Positions 54,228 to 64,000 of a stretch of 64,000 nt of DNA are shown here, in pieces. The position numbers and the translations under genes were made by a program. Source of the DNA: RPQJ01 sp963706755 (GTDB lineage: Bacteria; Pseudomonadota; Gammaproteobacteria; Steroidobacterales; Steroidobacteraceae); the NCBI GenBank assembly GCA_963706755.1, contig CAVPNH010000008.1, positions 186,001-250,000 on the forward strand, in the 5' to 3' direction. Each line of letters opens with the position of its first letter. The first letter of the stretch is position 1. The notes under the pieces were generated by a model. The model made no database searches and was not told the origin of the DNA. It saw only the letters and a list, made by a program, of their open reading frames with translations.

Positions 54228-55685
54228 ATGAACGCAACGACGCCCCTCGTCACGGCCGGCGCTGCCGAGCCGACGATTCCATCGGAGTTCATCGACTGCT
54301 TCGAGCGGCAGCGCGGGGCTCATCTCGCCCACCCGATGCCGGACTACGAGGAGCGCCGTCGTGACCTCAAGGCGATGCACCGCCTGCTGGTGGAGAATCG
54401 CGACCGTCTCGTCGAGGCGGTCAACCTCGACTATGGCAATCGCTCGAGATTCGAGACACTGTTCGCGGAGTGCTTCCTGAACCAGGAAGGCATCCTGGAC
54501 GCCACCAGGCATCTCAGGCGCTGGATGAAGCCGCAGAAGCGTCGACTCGACATGACCCAGTATCCGTTCGCGCGCGCGCGCGTGATCCCGCAGCCGGTCG
54601 GGGTCGTGGGCATCGTGGTGCCGTGGAATTTCCCGATCTCCATGGCCTTCGCCCCGCTGACGGGCATCATCGCCGCGGGCAATCGCGCGATGGTGAAGAT
54701 GTCGGAGAACTCGAACCATCTCGCGCGGGTATTGATGGAGATCTCGCCGAAATACCTGCCGGAGGACAAGCTCAAGTTCTTCGAGGACGGCAACGGACGC
54801 GGCCCGGCCTTCACGACGCTGCCTTTCGATCACATCTTCTTCACCGGCTCGCCGCAGACCGGCAAGGCGGTGATGGCGAGCGCTGCGCGAAACCTGACCC
54901 CGGTCACGCTCGAACTCGGCGGCAAGTCGCCTGCGGTCGTCGCGCCCGACTATCCCATACAGACTGCAGTCGAACGCATCATGTGGGTCAAGCTGCTGAA
55001 CGCGGGCCAGATCTGCACGAACGTGGATTACCTCTTCCTGCAGGAAGACAGGGTGGAGGACTTCATCCTGCTGGCGCGCAAGGTGGTGAATGAGCGCTAC
55101 CCCGACGTCAACGGCAACGACTACACCTCGATCATCGACGAGCGGTCCTATCGCCGCCTCGAGACCACGCTCGAGGATGCGCGTCGCAAGGGCGCGCGAC
55201 TGGTCAACCTCGTCGAGGGCCAGAAACCCGACCGCGCGCTGCGAAAGATGCCGCCGCACCTGGTGCTCAACCCGACGGACGACATGGAGATCCTGCAGCG
55301 TGAGATCTTCGGGCCGCTGCTCCCGATCATCACGTATCGGACGCGGGAGGAGGTGGCCGAGTACATCAAGGCCCGCCCGCGCCCGCTCGCCTTCTACGTG
55401 TACACGAACGACAAGTCGCTGCAGGAGTGGTACATCACGCACGTCATGTCCGGCGGCGTGACAGTGAACGACGGCCTGATCCATGCCGGTCTGCACAGCC
55501 TGCCGTTCGGCGGCATCGGCAACAGCGGCATGGGGCACTACCACGGGGTGGAAGGCTTCACGACCTTCTCCAAGATGCGGCCCGTGTTCTACCAGGGCCC
55601 CATTCGTCCGCTGAACCGCATGATGCCGCCCTATGACAAGGGGGCGTTGAAGATGCTGAACTTCATGCTGCGGCTGAAGTCCTGA
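54228..55685 (+). CDS. coniferyl-type aldehyde dehydrogenase
   Basis: A 485-residue NAD(P)-dependent aldehyde dehydrogenase, of the coniferyl aldehyde dehydrogenase group by its opening MPDYEERRRDLKAMHRLLVE. The cofactor region contains VPWNFPISMAFAPL and FTGSPQTGKAVM. The catalytic Glu is in TLELGGKSPAVV and the catalytic Cys in LNAGQICTNVDYLF. GGAGG stands 6 bases before the ATG. It oxidises aldehydes, possibly the product of the nearby GMC enzymes, to acids. Divergent from the GMC gene, with promoters in 54014-54227. Confidence 0.93.
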   Translation: MNATTPLVTAGAAEPTIPSEFIDCFERQRGAHLAHPMPDYEERRRDLKAMHRLLVENRDRLVEAVNLDYGNRSRFETLFAECFLNQEGILDATRHLRRWMKPQKRRLDMTQYPFARARVIPQPVGVVGIVVPWNFPISMAFAPLTGIIAAGNRAMVKMSENSNHLARVLMEISPKYLPEDKLKFFEDGNGRGPAFTTLPFDHIFFTGSPQTGKAVMASAARNLTPVTLELGGKSPAVVAPDYPIQTAVERIMWVKLLNAGQICTNVDYLFLQEDRVEDFILLARKVVNERYPDVNGNDYTSIIDERSYRRLETTLEDARRKGARLVNLVEGQKPDRALRKMPPHLVLNPTDDMEILQREIFGPLLPIITYRTREEVAEYIKARPRPLAFYVYTNDKSLQEWYITHVMSGGVTVNDGLIHAGLHSLPFGGIGNSGMGHYHGVEGFTTFSKMRPVFYQGPIRPLNRMMPPYDKGALKMLNFMLRLKS

Positions 55686-55790
55686 CGGAATTGTCCGGCC
55701 GCTGCCCGGGTGGCTCGGGAAGCCGGGCGTGTTCGTGACCGGTGGCCGGGCAAGCTGCAACCTGAGGTCCGATTTGGGGGGGGCGCTGCG

Positions 55791-56951
55791 ATGAGTCGCA
55801 CCTTGAATGTCACGCCGGTGACGTCCGCCGATTACCGACGCCTGGCTGAGAAACGCCTGCCGCGCTTCCTGTTCGACTACCTCGACGGCGGGGCGAACGA
55901 CGAGCGCACGATGGCGGCGAATGTCGCCGACCTGGCCGCCTTGCGGATTCGCCAGCGAGTGATGCGCGACGTGTCCGCCATCGACACATCCACGACCCTG
56001 GCCGGCCAGAAGGCGGCAATCCCGCTCGCGCTTGCGCCCGTCGGCATGGCCGGCATGTTCGCGCGCCGCGGCGAAGTCCAGGCGATGCGGGCGGCGGACC
56101 AGGCGGGTGTGCCCTTCACGCTGTCGACCGTGGGGATCTGCCCGATAGAGGAGGTTCGGGCCGCGGCGGCGGGGCCCTTCTGGTATCAGCTCTACATGAT
56201 GCGCGATCGCGAGGTCGTGCAGCGCCTGCTGGCGAGCGCCAGGGCCGGTGGCTGCACAGCGCTGCTGTTCACCGTGGATCTCGCCGTAGCCGGCCTGCGA
56301 TACCGTGACTTTCGCAACGGCATGCTTGGCCGCGACACCCTGCGCGCGAAGCTTGCCAAGGCCTGGCAGATCGGCACGCGGCCGGGCTGGATCAGGGACG
56401 TGGGCCTTCTCGGAAAGCCGCATTGCTTCGGCAGCCTGTCCGATGTTGTCCCCGATCCCACGGATCTGCACGCCTACAAGGCGTGGATCGACGCACAGTT
56501 CGATCCCACGGTGACCTGGAAGGATATCGAATGGCTGCGCGGAATCTGGGACGGCAAGCTCTACATCAAGGGCGTGCTCGAGCCGGACGATGCGCGCGCC
56601 GCCGCCGATGCGGGTGCCGATGGCGTCGTCGTCTCCAATCACGGCGGTCGGCAGCTCGACGGCGTAGCGTCCACCATATCGAAGCTGCCGGGCGTGGCCG
56701 AGGCGGTCGGTGACCGGGTCGAGGTGCTCGTCGACGGCGGAATTCGCGACGGCATCGACGTACTGAAGGCCGTGGCGCTGGGCGCGCGCGGCGCATTGAT
56801 AGGACGCCCCTGGGTCTGGGCCATGGCCGGCGCCGGCCAGCAGGGTCTGTCCGACCTGCTCGCGGGGTTCAAGCTCGAACTGCAGGTGGCGATGGCCCTC
56901 GCAGGGGTGACCCGCATCGCCGACATTGATCGCAGCGCACTCGACAGCTGA
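55791..56951 (+). CDS. FMN-dependent L-2-hydroxyacid dehydrogenase (LldD/mandelate type)
   Basis: A 386-residue FMN enzyme that oxidises (S)-2-hydroxyacids such as lactate or mandelate to 2-keto acids. Family blocks are RLPRFLFDYLDGGANDE, PLALAPVGMAGMFARRGE, TLSTVGICPIEEV and the FMN/catalytic region VSNHGGRQLDG (His and Arg), then VLVDGGIRDGIDVLKA. KLYIKGVLEPDDA has the conserved Lys. It starts at ATG 55791 after a G-rich stretch. It follows the aldehyde dehydrogenase and precedes the dehydratase by 32 bases; these three are probably one operon. Confidence 0.93.
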   Translation: MSRTLNVTPVTSADYRRLAEKRLPRFLFDYLDGGANDERTMAANVADLAALRIRQRVMRDVSAIDTSTTLAGQKAAIPLALAPVGMAGMFARRGEVQAMRAADQAGVPFTLSTVGICPIEEVRAAAAGPFWYQLYMMRDREVVQRLLASARAGGCTALLFTVDLAVAGLRYRDFRNGMLGRDTLRAKLAKAWQIGTRPGWIRDVGLLGKPHCFGSLSDVVPDPTDLHAYKAWIDAQFDPTVTWKDIEWLRGIWDGKLYIKGVLEPDDARAAADAGADGVVVSNHGGRQLDGVASTISKLPGVAEAVGDRVEVLVDGGIRDGIDVLKAVALGARGALIGRPWVWAMAGAGQQGLSDLLAGFKLELQVAMALAGVTRIADIDRSALDS

Positions 56952-56983
56952 GACGCGGACCGCCACGGCTTCCGGAGAACACC

Positions 56984-58639
56984 ATGACCGACACGGCATC
57001 GAAGAAGCGCAGCGACATCATCTCGGGGAGCGCGAGCCCGATGATGAACCTGTTCCGCAGGGGTCTGCTGCACGGGGCGGGTTTCAACACCGACAAGCTC
57101 GCGACCCGGCCGCTGATTGCAATCGCCAATTCGCACACCGAGCTCACCACAGGGCACTCCCACCTCGACCGGCTCGCGCGCAAGGTGCACGACGGCATCC
57201 TCGCAGCTGGCGGCGAGTGCGCCGAGTTCAACGTGCCGGCGCCCTGTGACGGCGTCGCCATGGCGCACGACGGCATGCGCTTCGTGCTGGCCCAGCGCGA
57301 CCTCATTGCCGACAGCATCGAGACGCACATCCGCTCGCAGCCCTACGACGGCATGGTCGTGATCGCGGGGTGCGACAAGATCAATCCGGCCGTGATGATG
57401 GCGGCGGCCCGGCTAGACATTCCTGTCATCTATCTTTCCGGCGGGCCGGGGCAGATGGACATCCGCAACGCGGCGGGCCAGCGCAATTCCATCGACCACG
57501 GCGACTACGGCGACGACCCGCTGCTGCTGATGAAGACGGCCACCTGTTCCACCTGCGGCGCGTGCGAGATCATGGGTACCGCGAACACCTTCCAGTGTCT
57601 CGCGGAGGTCTTCGGGCTGTGCCTGCCCGGCACCAGCAATATCCCCGGCTGGCACAGCGACAAGCTCGACGCCGCGCGCCGCACGGGGGAGCGCATCGTG
57701 GCGATGGTCAAGGACGGCCTGAACGCGCGGCAGATGTTCACTCCGGCAGCATTCAGGAACGCCGTCAGGATGACGATGGCCATCGGCGGGTCCACGAATA
57801 CCGCCCTGCACCTGCCTGCGATTGCGCATGCGGCCGAGGTGCCGCTCACCGTGGCCGACTTCGAGGCCGCCGGGGATGTGCCGACACTGCTGGCCATGAG
57901 CCCGAACGGGCCCTACGGCATCCAGGACCTCTGGGCGGCCGGCGGCATGCCGGCGGTACTGAAGCAGATGGAGCGCTTCCTCGACACCAGCTGCATGACG
58001 GTCACGGGCAAGCCGCTCAAGGCCACCATCGATGCCGCGCGAGTCGTCAACAGCAGCGTCATTCCGCCGGTCGAGAAGGCGTTCCGGCCGACCAGCGCGA
58101 TCACGGTGCTGCGGGGGAACCTCGCACCCGATACTGCGATCATCAAGCAGGCGGGTGTGGATCCATCGATGCTGACGTGCAAGGGCCCGGCCGTGTGCTT
58201 CAACTCCGAGGAGGATGCGCTCAAGGCCATCGCAGCGGACCGGATCAAGCAGGGCGACGTGGTCGTGCTGCGCTACCTCGGGCCGAAGGGAGCGCCCGGC
58301 ATGCCCGAGATGCTGGGGGCGACGATGGCACTGAAGATGAAGGGCTTGAAGAAGGCGGCGCTCGTCACCGACGGCCGGTTCTCCGGCGCCACCTCCGGGC
58401 CCTGCGTCGGCCACGTCTGCCCGGAGGCAAGCGACGGGGGCCCGATCGCGCTGATCGAGGACGGTGACCTCGTCGAGATCGACATCCCGAACCGAGCCCT
58501 GAGGCTGCACGTGGACGAAGCCACGCTGGCGCGGCGGAAGGCTGCCTGGCACCCATATGAGCGCGAGGTGCCGCACGGCTTCATGCGCCGCTACCGCAAG
58601 CATGTACGCCCCGCCTGCGAGGGCGCGATCCTCGACTAG
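56984..58639 (+). CDS. IlvD/Edd-family dehydratase (dihydroxyacid or sugar-acid)
   Basis: A 551-residue iron-sulfur dehydratase. It converts 2,3-dihydroxy acids to 2-keto acids (IlvD) or aldonic acids to 2-keto-3-deoxy acids (sugar-acid members). Cluster cysteines are in VIAGCDKINPAVMMAAARL and TCSTCGACEIMGTANTF. Other conserved parts are AIGGSTNTALHLPAIAH and VTDGRFSGATSGPCVGHVCP. The setting among hydroxyacid and alcohol oxidation genes, with no other ilv genes nearby, favours a catabolic sugar-acid role over branched-chain amino acid synthesis. GGAG precedes ATG 56984. Confidence 0.9.
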   Translation: MTDTASKKRSDIISGSASPMMNLFRRGLLHGAGFNTDKLATRPLIAIANSHTELTTGHSHLDRLARKVHDGILAAGGECAEFNVPAPCDGVAMAHDGMRFVLAQRDLIADSIETHIRSQPYDGMVVIAGCDKINPAVMMAAARLDIPVIYLSGGPGQMDIRNAAGQRNSIDHGDYGDDPLLLMKTATCSTCGACEIMGTANTFQCLAEVFGLCLPGTSNIPGWHSDKLDAARRTGERIVAMVKDGLNARQMFTPAAFRNAVRMTMAIGGSTNTALHLPAIAHAAEVPLTVADFEAAGDVPTLLAMSPNGPYGIQDLWAAGGMPAVLKQMERFLDTSCMTVTGKPLKATIDAARVVNSSVIPPVEKAFRPTSAITVLRGNLAPDTAIIKQAGVDPSMLTCKGPAVCFNSEEDALKAIAADRIKQGDVVVLRYLGPKGAPGMPEMLGATMALKMKGLKKAALVTDGRFSGATSGPCVGHVCPEASDGGPIALIEDGDLVEIDIPNRALRLHVDEATLARRKAAWHPYEREVPHGFMRRYRKHVRPACEGAILD

Positions 58640-58703
58640 CGCCCAGGCTTGCAATTCCTCCTTCCGGGCACTCAAGATCCGTCTACGTCATCAGGGGCGA
58701 TAA

Positions 58704-60557
58704 ATGAAAGGCAGGGGAGCGCGGTTTCTTGTGGCGGCCGTGGCCGTGGTTTCTACTACGAACGGTCTGGCGGCGGATCGGCCCGCGCCAAATCCCCTGA
58801 GGAACGCCTACTTCGGTGCCGTACACATCCACACCGGCTACTCGTTCGACGCATACACGAACGGCACGCTGACGACCCCGACCGACGCCTACAAATGGGC
58901 ACAGGGCGAACCGATTCCGGCCAGCCAGCTTGCACCCGGCCAGACCATCAGGATCGTGACGCCGCTCGACTTCTACGCGGTTGCAGATCACGCCGAGTTC
59001 ATGGGGGTGTTCCGCAAGATGGAGGACCCGAGCAGTCCGCTCAGCAAGACCGAGATTGCGAAGGCTGTGACATCCACGGATTTCAACGTCAGGATGCAGA
59101 CCTTCGCCAAGGTCCTTCGCGACCTGAGCGAGCACAAGGTCGATCCGGCGCTTACCGATCCGAAGATCAGCCGCACGATCTGGGCCGAGATCGTCAAGAC
59201 CGCGGACGACTACTACCGTCCCGGATACTTCACGACCTTTCCGGCGTTCGAATGGACGTCCAACCCGAGTAAGCGGAACCTCCACCGTGTCGTGGTGTTC
59301 CGCGACTCCGCCCACGTGCCGGACCTCGTGCTGTCGGCGCTCGACACCGAGAAGCCGGAGGATCTCTGGGCCTGGATGCAGGTCCAGCGCAGCAAGGGTT
59401 CCACGTTATTGGCGATTCCACACAACGCGAACGCCAGCGACGGCCTGATGTTCTCGCTGTCGGATTCCTACGGCAAGCCGCTCAGCGGCGCGTACAGCGC
59501 GGAGCGTGCGAAGAACGAACCGCTCTACGAGATCTCGCAGATCAAGGGCACCTCCGAGACGCACCCGGACCTGTCGCCGAACGACGAGTTCGCCGGCTTC
59601 GAACAGTGGGACTACACGCTCTCGGCGGACTCCGAGCGGCCGAAGAACCGCGTCGGCAGCTTCGTCCGCCGTGCGCTGCTCGACGGTCTCTCGCTGCAAG
59701 CCAAGGGGGCGGGAAATCCGTTCAAGTACGGGTTCATCGGCGACTCGGACACGCACAATGCCGCGGCGTCGAACGAGGAGTTCAACTACACGGGGAAATT
59801 CGGCGCCGAATTCGATCCCGCGCATCGATTGAACGGCTTTCCCGGGCAGCCGCCGGCCCAGGTCCAGCAGGTACGCGAATTCAGCTCCGGTGGCCTGGCG
59901 GGCGTCTGGGCCCAGGAGAACACACGCGAGTCCATCTACGACGCGATGCTGCGCAAGGAGACCTTCGGCACGTCCGGGCCGCACATCAAGGTGAGGTTCT
60001 TCGGTGGCTGGAACTTCAGTGATTCCGACTTGAAGACTGGCGATTTCGCCAGGATTGGCTACGCGCGCGGCGTTCCGATGGGCGGCGACCTGAACGCGGC
60101 GGCGAAGGGCAAGTCGCCGACCTTCATGGTCTGGGCGCTCAAGGACCCGTTGAGCGGCAACCTCGACCGTATCCAGGTGGTCAAGGGCTGGGTCGATGTC
60201 GGCGGCGCACAGCATGAGAAGATCTACGATGTCTGCTGGAGCGGCAAGCGCAGGCCGGATGCCGCGGGCAGGCTGCCGCCCGTGGGCAATACGGTGGACG
60301 CGAAGAAGGCGACCTACGAGAACAGCATCGGTGCGACGGAACTGTCGGCCGTCTGGAGAGACCCGGACTTCGACCCCGCCTTGAGTGCCTTCTACTACGC
60401 GCGCGTCATCGAGATTCCGACGCCGCGCTGGAGCACCCGCGACGCCGCGCAGCTCGGCATCGAGATTCCGGGCGGTCTCCCGGCCAGTATCCAGGAACGA
60501 GCGTGGTCGTCGCCCATCTGGTACACGTCGCGAGCGAACGGCGCCGGGCACATGTAA
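58704..60557 (+). CDS. DUF3604 protein, PHP-like metal hydrolase (copy 2)
   Basis: A 617-residue homologue of the 47179-49071 protein. Signal peptide: FLVAAVAVVSTTNGLAA. Metal-ligand blocks are conserved: AYFGAVHIHTGYSFDAYT, AVADHAEFMGVF, AIPHNANASDGL and IGDSDTHNAAA. The first motif is HIHT here and HLHT in copy 1. Long shared stretches such as TFMVWALKDPLSGNLDRIQV and VKGWVDVGG show common descent. It follows the dehydratase by 64 bases and may belong to the same transcript. The substrate is unknown. Confidence 0.88.
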   Translation: MKGRGARFLVAAVAVVSTTNGLAADRPAPNPLRNAYFGAVHIHTGYSFDAYTNGTLTTPTDAYKWAQGEPIPASQLAPGQTIRIVTPLDFYAVADHAEFMGVFRKMEDPSSPLSKTEIAKAVTSTDFNVRMQTFAKVLRDLSEHKVDPALTDPKISRTIWAEIVKTADDYYRPGYFTTFPAFEWTSNPSKRNLHRVVVFRDSAHVPDLVLSALDTEKPEDLWAWMQVQRSKGSTLLAIPHNANASDGLMFSLSDSYGKPLSGAYSAERAKNEPLYEISQIKGTSETHPDLSPNDEFAGFEQWDYTLSADSERPKNRVGSFVRRALLDGLSLQAKGAGNPFKYGFIGDSDTHNAAASNEEFNYTGKFGAEFDPAHRLNGFPGQPPAQVQQVREFSSGGLAGVWAQENTRESIYDAMLRKETFGTSGPHIKVRFFGGWNFSDSDLKTGDFARIGYARGVPMGGDLNAAAKGKSPTFMVWALKDPLSGNLDRIQVVKGWVDVGGAQHEKIYDVCWSGKRRPDAAGRLPPVGNTVDAKKATYENSIGATELSAVWRDPDFDPALSAFYYARVIEIPTPRWSTRDAAQLGIEIPGGLPASIQERAWSSPIWYTSRANGAGHM

Positions 60558-60593
60558 ATTCACGCGCTCGCCGATGCCGGCAAGGCACTGCCG

Positions 60594-61776
60594 TCAGGGG
60601 CGGTTGCGCCCGAGCTGCTCGTGGGCCGTGACCCACTCATCGGCCAGCACGGCTGAGCCGAGCGACACGTCGCCCGCGAGCACGGTGGCCGCGACGATTT
60701 CCGCAAGCTTGTCGGCCTTGCCCGTGCCGTAGCAGCCGAGCACCTCGAGGCATTCGCGCTGCGTCGGCAGCCCGGTGCCGCCGCCGTAGGAGGCGACGAT
60801 CAGCGAGGGCAGGGTGACGGACCAGTAGTAGTCGCCGTTGTCGAGCAGTTGCGCGTAGGTGATGCCCGCGTGCGACTCCGCGACGTTGGCCACGTCCTGT
60901 CCGCAGGCGATGAAGATGGCGGCGATGGCATTCGCGGCATGCGGCCCGTTGTAGGCGCTGCCTGCGAGCAGTGCGCCCGCGTTCGAGACCTGCCGCGCCC
61001 GGAACAGCGCCTGCGTGTCCACGCGCATCAGCCGCGCGAGCACATCCTTCTTGATGATGGCCTCTGCAACGACTCGCCGGCCGCGCGTCCTGAGCGTGTT
61101 GATCGCGGAGTGCTTCTTGTCGGTGTCAAGGCTGCCGGACAGCATGTATTTCGGATGCCCGGGGTAGGTTTCGCGTATCCACTCACAGGCAGCGCGCGTC
61201 GCCTTGCCGGCCATGTTCTGGCCGGCGGCGTCGCCCGTGGTGTAGTTGAGCCGCAGGTGCATCATGTTCGCGAGTGCGTACTGCTCGATCTCGACGAGCC
61301 GGCCGTTGCGCGTCGTGGATTCCGCTGCGGCGCGCACGCCGTCAAAGTTCTCGCGTGATCCACTCGCCGAAGTCCCGCGCCTCGCGCGCCGTCTGGAACA
61401 TGAACACGGGCGCGCGCTGCATGGAGCGCTTCACGACCGTCGCCATGACGCCGCCGCTCTCGGCGAGCACCCGCATGCCGCGGTTGTAGCTGGCGATCAG
61501 CGTGCCCTCGGTGGTCGCCATCGGCACGAAGAAGTCGCCCTTTGCATGCTCGCCGTTGACCCTGAGCGGCCCGGCGATCCCGACCGGCACCTGCGCCACG
61601 CCGGTGAAGTTCTCGATGTTTCCCGGCAGCAGGCCTGGATCGAACGTGTAGCCCTGCACGTGGTGCAAGGCGGCCCCGGTCTTTTCGCGCAGGAAGTCGG
61701 CGCGCTTCGCCGCCATCTCGCGGGTGTAGTCGGAGGCGGGGTCGCGCGGGATGCGGTCACGGTCGGCGTTGGACAT
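60594..61776 (-). CDS. hydroxymethylglutaryl-CoA reductase (one frameshift)
   Basis: A roughly 393-residue (corrected) HMG-CoA reductase, which makes mevalonate from HMG-CoA, or the reverse in catabolic users. Visible family landmarks are MATTEGTLIASYNRGMRVL (catalytic Glu), LRLNYTTGDAAGQNM (Asp/Asn of the DAMGxN-type loop), GSLDTDKKHSAINTLRTRGR (catalytic DKK) and VAESHAGITYA (His). An extra base at 61347 ends the first frame at ITREL; the corrected reading ITREFDGVRAAAE joins the parts. It converges with the DUF3604 gene. HMG-CoA reductase is uncommon in proteobacteria, and no other mevalonate gene is in the window. Confidence 0.88.
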
Positions 61777-61936
61777 GGGGTCTCCCGTTTTCCGCCACCC
61801 TTCGGCTGGGTGGCTCCCAATTATGTCAGCATCCGCGCCGGCCGCGGGCCGCGCCCGGGCGCCGGAAATCCGGTGCCAGGCACCGATTTATTCGGGTCCC
61901 CGGTAGACTGTCCGTCCCTGCAGGCGGACTCGTGCC

Positions 61937-62815
61937 ATGACCAAGGCTGTGCTCGGCATCATCGGCGGCTCCGGAATCTACGACCTTCCGGGACTCACGG
62001 ACCTTCACGAGCGACACGTCGAGACGCCCTGGGGCGAGCCCTCGGATGCGCTGCTCTTCGGCCGCGTAGGCACGACCGAGGTGGTGTTCCTGCCGCGCCA
62101 TGGACGGGGCCACCGTCATTCGCCATCCGACATCAACTACCGCGCGAACGTGGACGCCATGAAGCGCGCCGGGGTCACGGACCTCGTCTCGTTCTCGGCC
62201 TGCGGTTCCTTCCGCGAAGAACTGAGCCCGGGCACGTTCGTGCTGGTGGACAACTTCGTGGATCGCACGGTGCGCCGCGAGAGCAGCTTCTTCGGCGCCG
62301 GCTGCGTGGCGCACGTGCCGTTTTCGCACCCGGTCGGGCCTGCGCTGCAGGATCTCGTGGCGCGCGCAGCGGAGTCGGAAGGAATTCCGTACCGGCGCGG
62401 CGGCACGGCCGTGTGCATGGAAGGCCCGCAGTTCTCGACGCTCGCCGAGTCACTCGCCTACCGCGGTGCCGGCTTTGACGTGATCCACATGACCTCCATG
62501 CCCGAGGCCAAGCTCGCGCGCGAGGCCGAGATCACCTACGCGGTCGTCTGCATGGTGACCGACTACGACTGCTGGCACCCGACGCACGACTCCGTCGAGG
62601 TCGCTACGCTGCTCAAGGTGATGGATGAGAATCGCGAGAAGGCGCAGCGCCTCTTCGCGCGGCTCGCGCGGGACTTCCCGGCGCAGCACGTTCCCTGTCC
62701 CGTGCGATCGGACCGCGCGCTCGAAGGCGCGATCCTCACACGGCCCGAGGTCCGCGACCCCGCGCTGCTCGCGAAGCTCGACGCCGTGGCCGGCCGCGTG
62801 CTCGGAGGCGCGTGA
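61937..62815 (+). CDS. mtnP: S-methyl-5'-thioadenosine phosphorylase
   Basis: A 292-residue trimeric-type nucleoside phosphorylase. It cleaves methylthioadenosine with phosphate to adenine and methylthioribose-1-phosphate in methionine salvage. Key blocks are LGIIGGSGIYDLPG, RHGRGHRHSPSDINYRAN, VCMEGPQFSTLAESL, MTSMPEAKLAREAEI and VTDYDCWHPTH, the last giving the base-binding aspartates of MTA phosphorylases. It is intact. It is followed by mtnA after a 39-base gap, the next pathway step, so an operon is likely. Confidence 0.95.
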   Translation: MTKAVLGIIGGSGIYDLPGLTDLHERHVETPWGEPSDALLFGRVGTTEVVFLPRHGRGHRHSPSDINYRANVDAMKRAGVTDLVSFSACGSFREELSPGTFVLVDNFVDRTVRRESSFFGAGCVAHVPFSHPVGPALQDLVARAAESEGIPYRRGGTAVCMEGPQFSTLAESLAYRGAGFDVIHMTSMPEAKLAREAEITYAVVCMVTDYDCWHPTHDSVEVATLLKVMDENREKAQRLFARLARDFPAQHVPCPVRSDRALEGAILTRPEVRDPALLAKLDAVAGRVLGGA

Positions 62816-62854
62816 CATGCCCGCTCGTCGCAGATTCGTGCAAGGAAGCGCCTG

Positions 62855-63955
<1,101 letters not shown>

Positions 63956-63959
<4 letters not shown>

Positions 63960-64000
63960 AAAAGAAGCAGGCAGGATTGCGCTCGGAAATCATCGCCATA
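63956..64000 (+). CDS. start of a further gene (15 codons, right-edge partial)
   Basis: An ATG overlaps the mtnA stop as ATGA and opens a frame reading MKKKQAGLRSEIIAI to the window end. Coupling to mtnA and a lysine-rich start suggest a real gene, but too little is present to identify it. Confidence 0.5.

Noticed and set aside
54048..56999. 983-codon minus-strand open frame
   Set aside because: Antisense to aldehyde dehydrogenase and 2-hydroxyacid dehydrogenase genes that have complete catalytic motifs; its translation is His/Arg/Val-rich without any fold signature.

Overview
The window is GC-rich, densely coded chromosomal DNA of a Gram-negative bacterium. An aryl polyene (xanthomonadin-type) gene cluster, a chorismatase, a LolA/MMPL export pair and many TolB/FlgO-TPR proteins point to a gammaproteobacterium near the Xanthomonadales/Nevskiales/Steroidobacter groups. 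This placement is an inference from gene content; no rRNA or universal marker gene is present. I saw no tRNA, rRNA, CRISPR array or insertion sequence, and no gene-free stretch exceeds about 280 bases.

Layout. (1) 0-12.5 kb, housekeeping and signalling: a GGDEF-EAL c-di-GMP enzyme (cut by the left edge), a VOC protein, a zinc alcohol dehydrogenase, a secernin-like C69 peptidase, a THUMP rRNA methyltransferase, two TolB/FlgO-TPR proteins (one with a TIR domain) and a SulP anion transporter. (2) 12.5-36 kb, an aryl polyene cluster in six transcription blocks. It holds a PPTase, two ACPs, two ketosynthases plus a chain-length factor, one ketoreductase, four hotdog dehydratases, an aryl-CoA/ACP ligase-type enzyme, a XanB2-type chorismatase to supply hydroxybenzoate, two flavin halogenase-family enzymes, a B12-radical SAM enzyme, two acyltransferases, a glycosyltransferase, a thioesterase, LolA, an MMPL exporter and several envelope proteins. 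A CPA2 antiporter sits inside it. (3) 37-45 kb: a 2092-residue secreted Rhs/YD-repeat protein with a lower-GC toxin tip resembling the EF-Tu ADP-ribosyltransferase TreTu, a candidate immunity gene, a small gene whose ribosome site lies inside a perfect hairpin, and a secreted SNase-like nuclease. (4) 45-60.6 kb: a third TolB/FlgO-TPR protein, then an oxidation island framed by two DUF3604 proteins: a GMC dehydrogenase with Tat-exported subunit 3, a D-2-hydroxyacid dehydrogenase, a second GMC enzyme, a coniferyl-type aldehyde dehydrogenase, an FMN 2-hydroxyacid dehydrogenase and an IlvD/Edd dehydratase. (5) 60.6-64 kb: HMG-CoA reductase, then the methionine-salvage pair mtnP-mtnA and the start of one more gene.

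How the polyene genes fit together: chorismate is cut to hydroxybenzoate; the ligase loads it on an ACP activated by the PPTase; KS/CLF, ketoreductase and dehydratases extend it to a conjugated polyene; the halogenase-type enzymes and possibly the radical SAM enzyme decorate it; the acyltransferases and glycosyltransferase attach it to a lipid carrier; and LolA/MMPL move it toward the outer membrane.

Data quality: about 18 single-base indels interrupt otherwise conserved genes, nearly all in 6.8-21.7 kb and 61.3-62.9 kb, several in short homopolymers. I read these as probable sequence errors. The affected genes are given with corrected extents.
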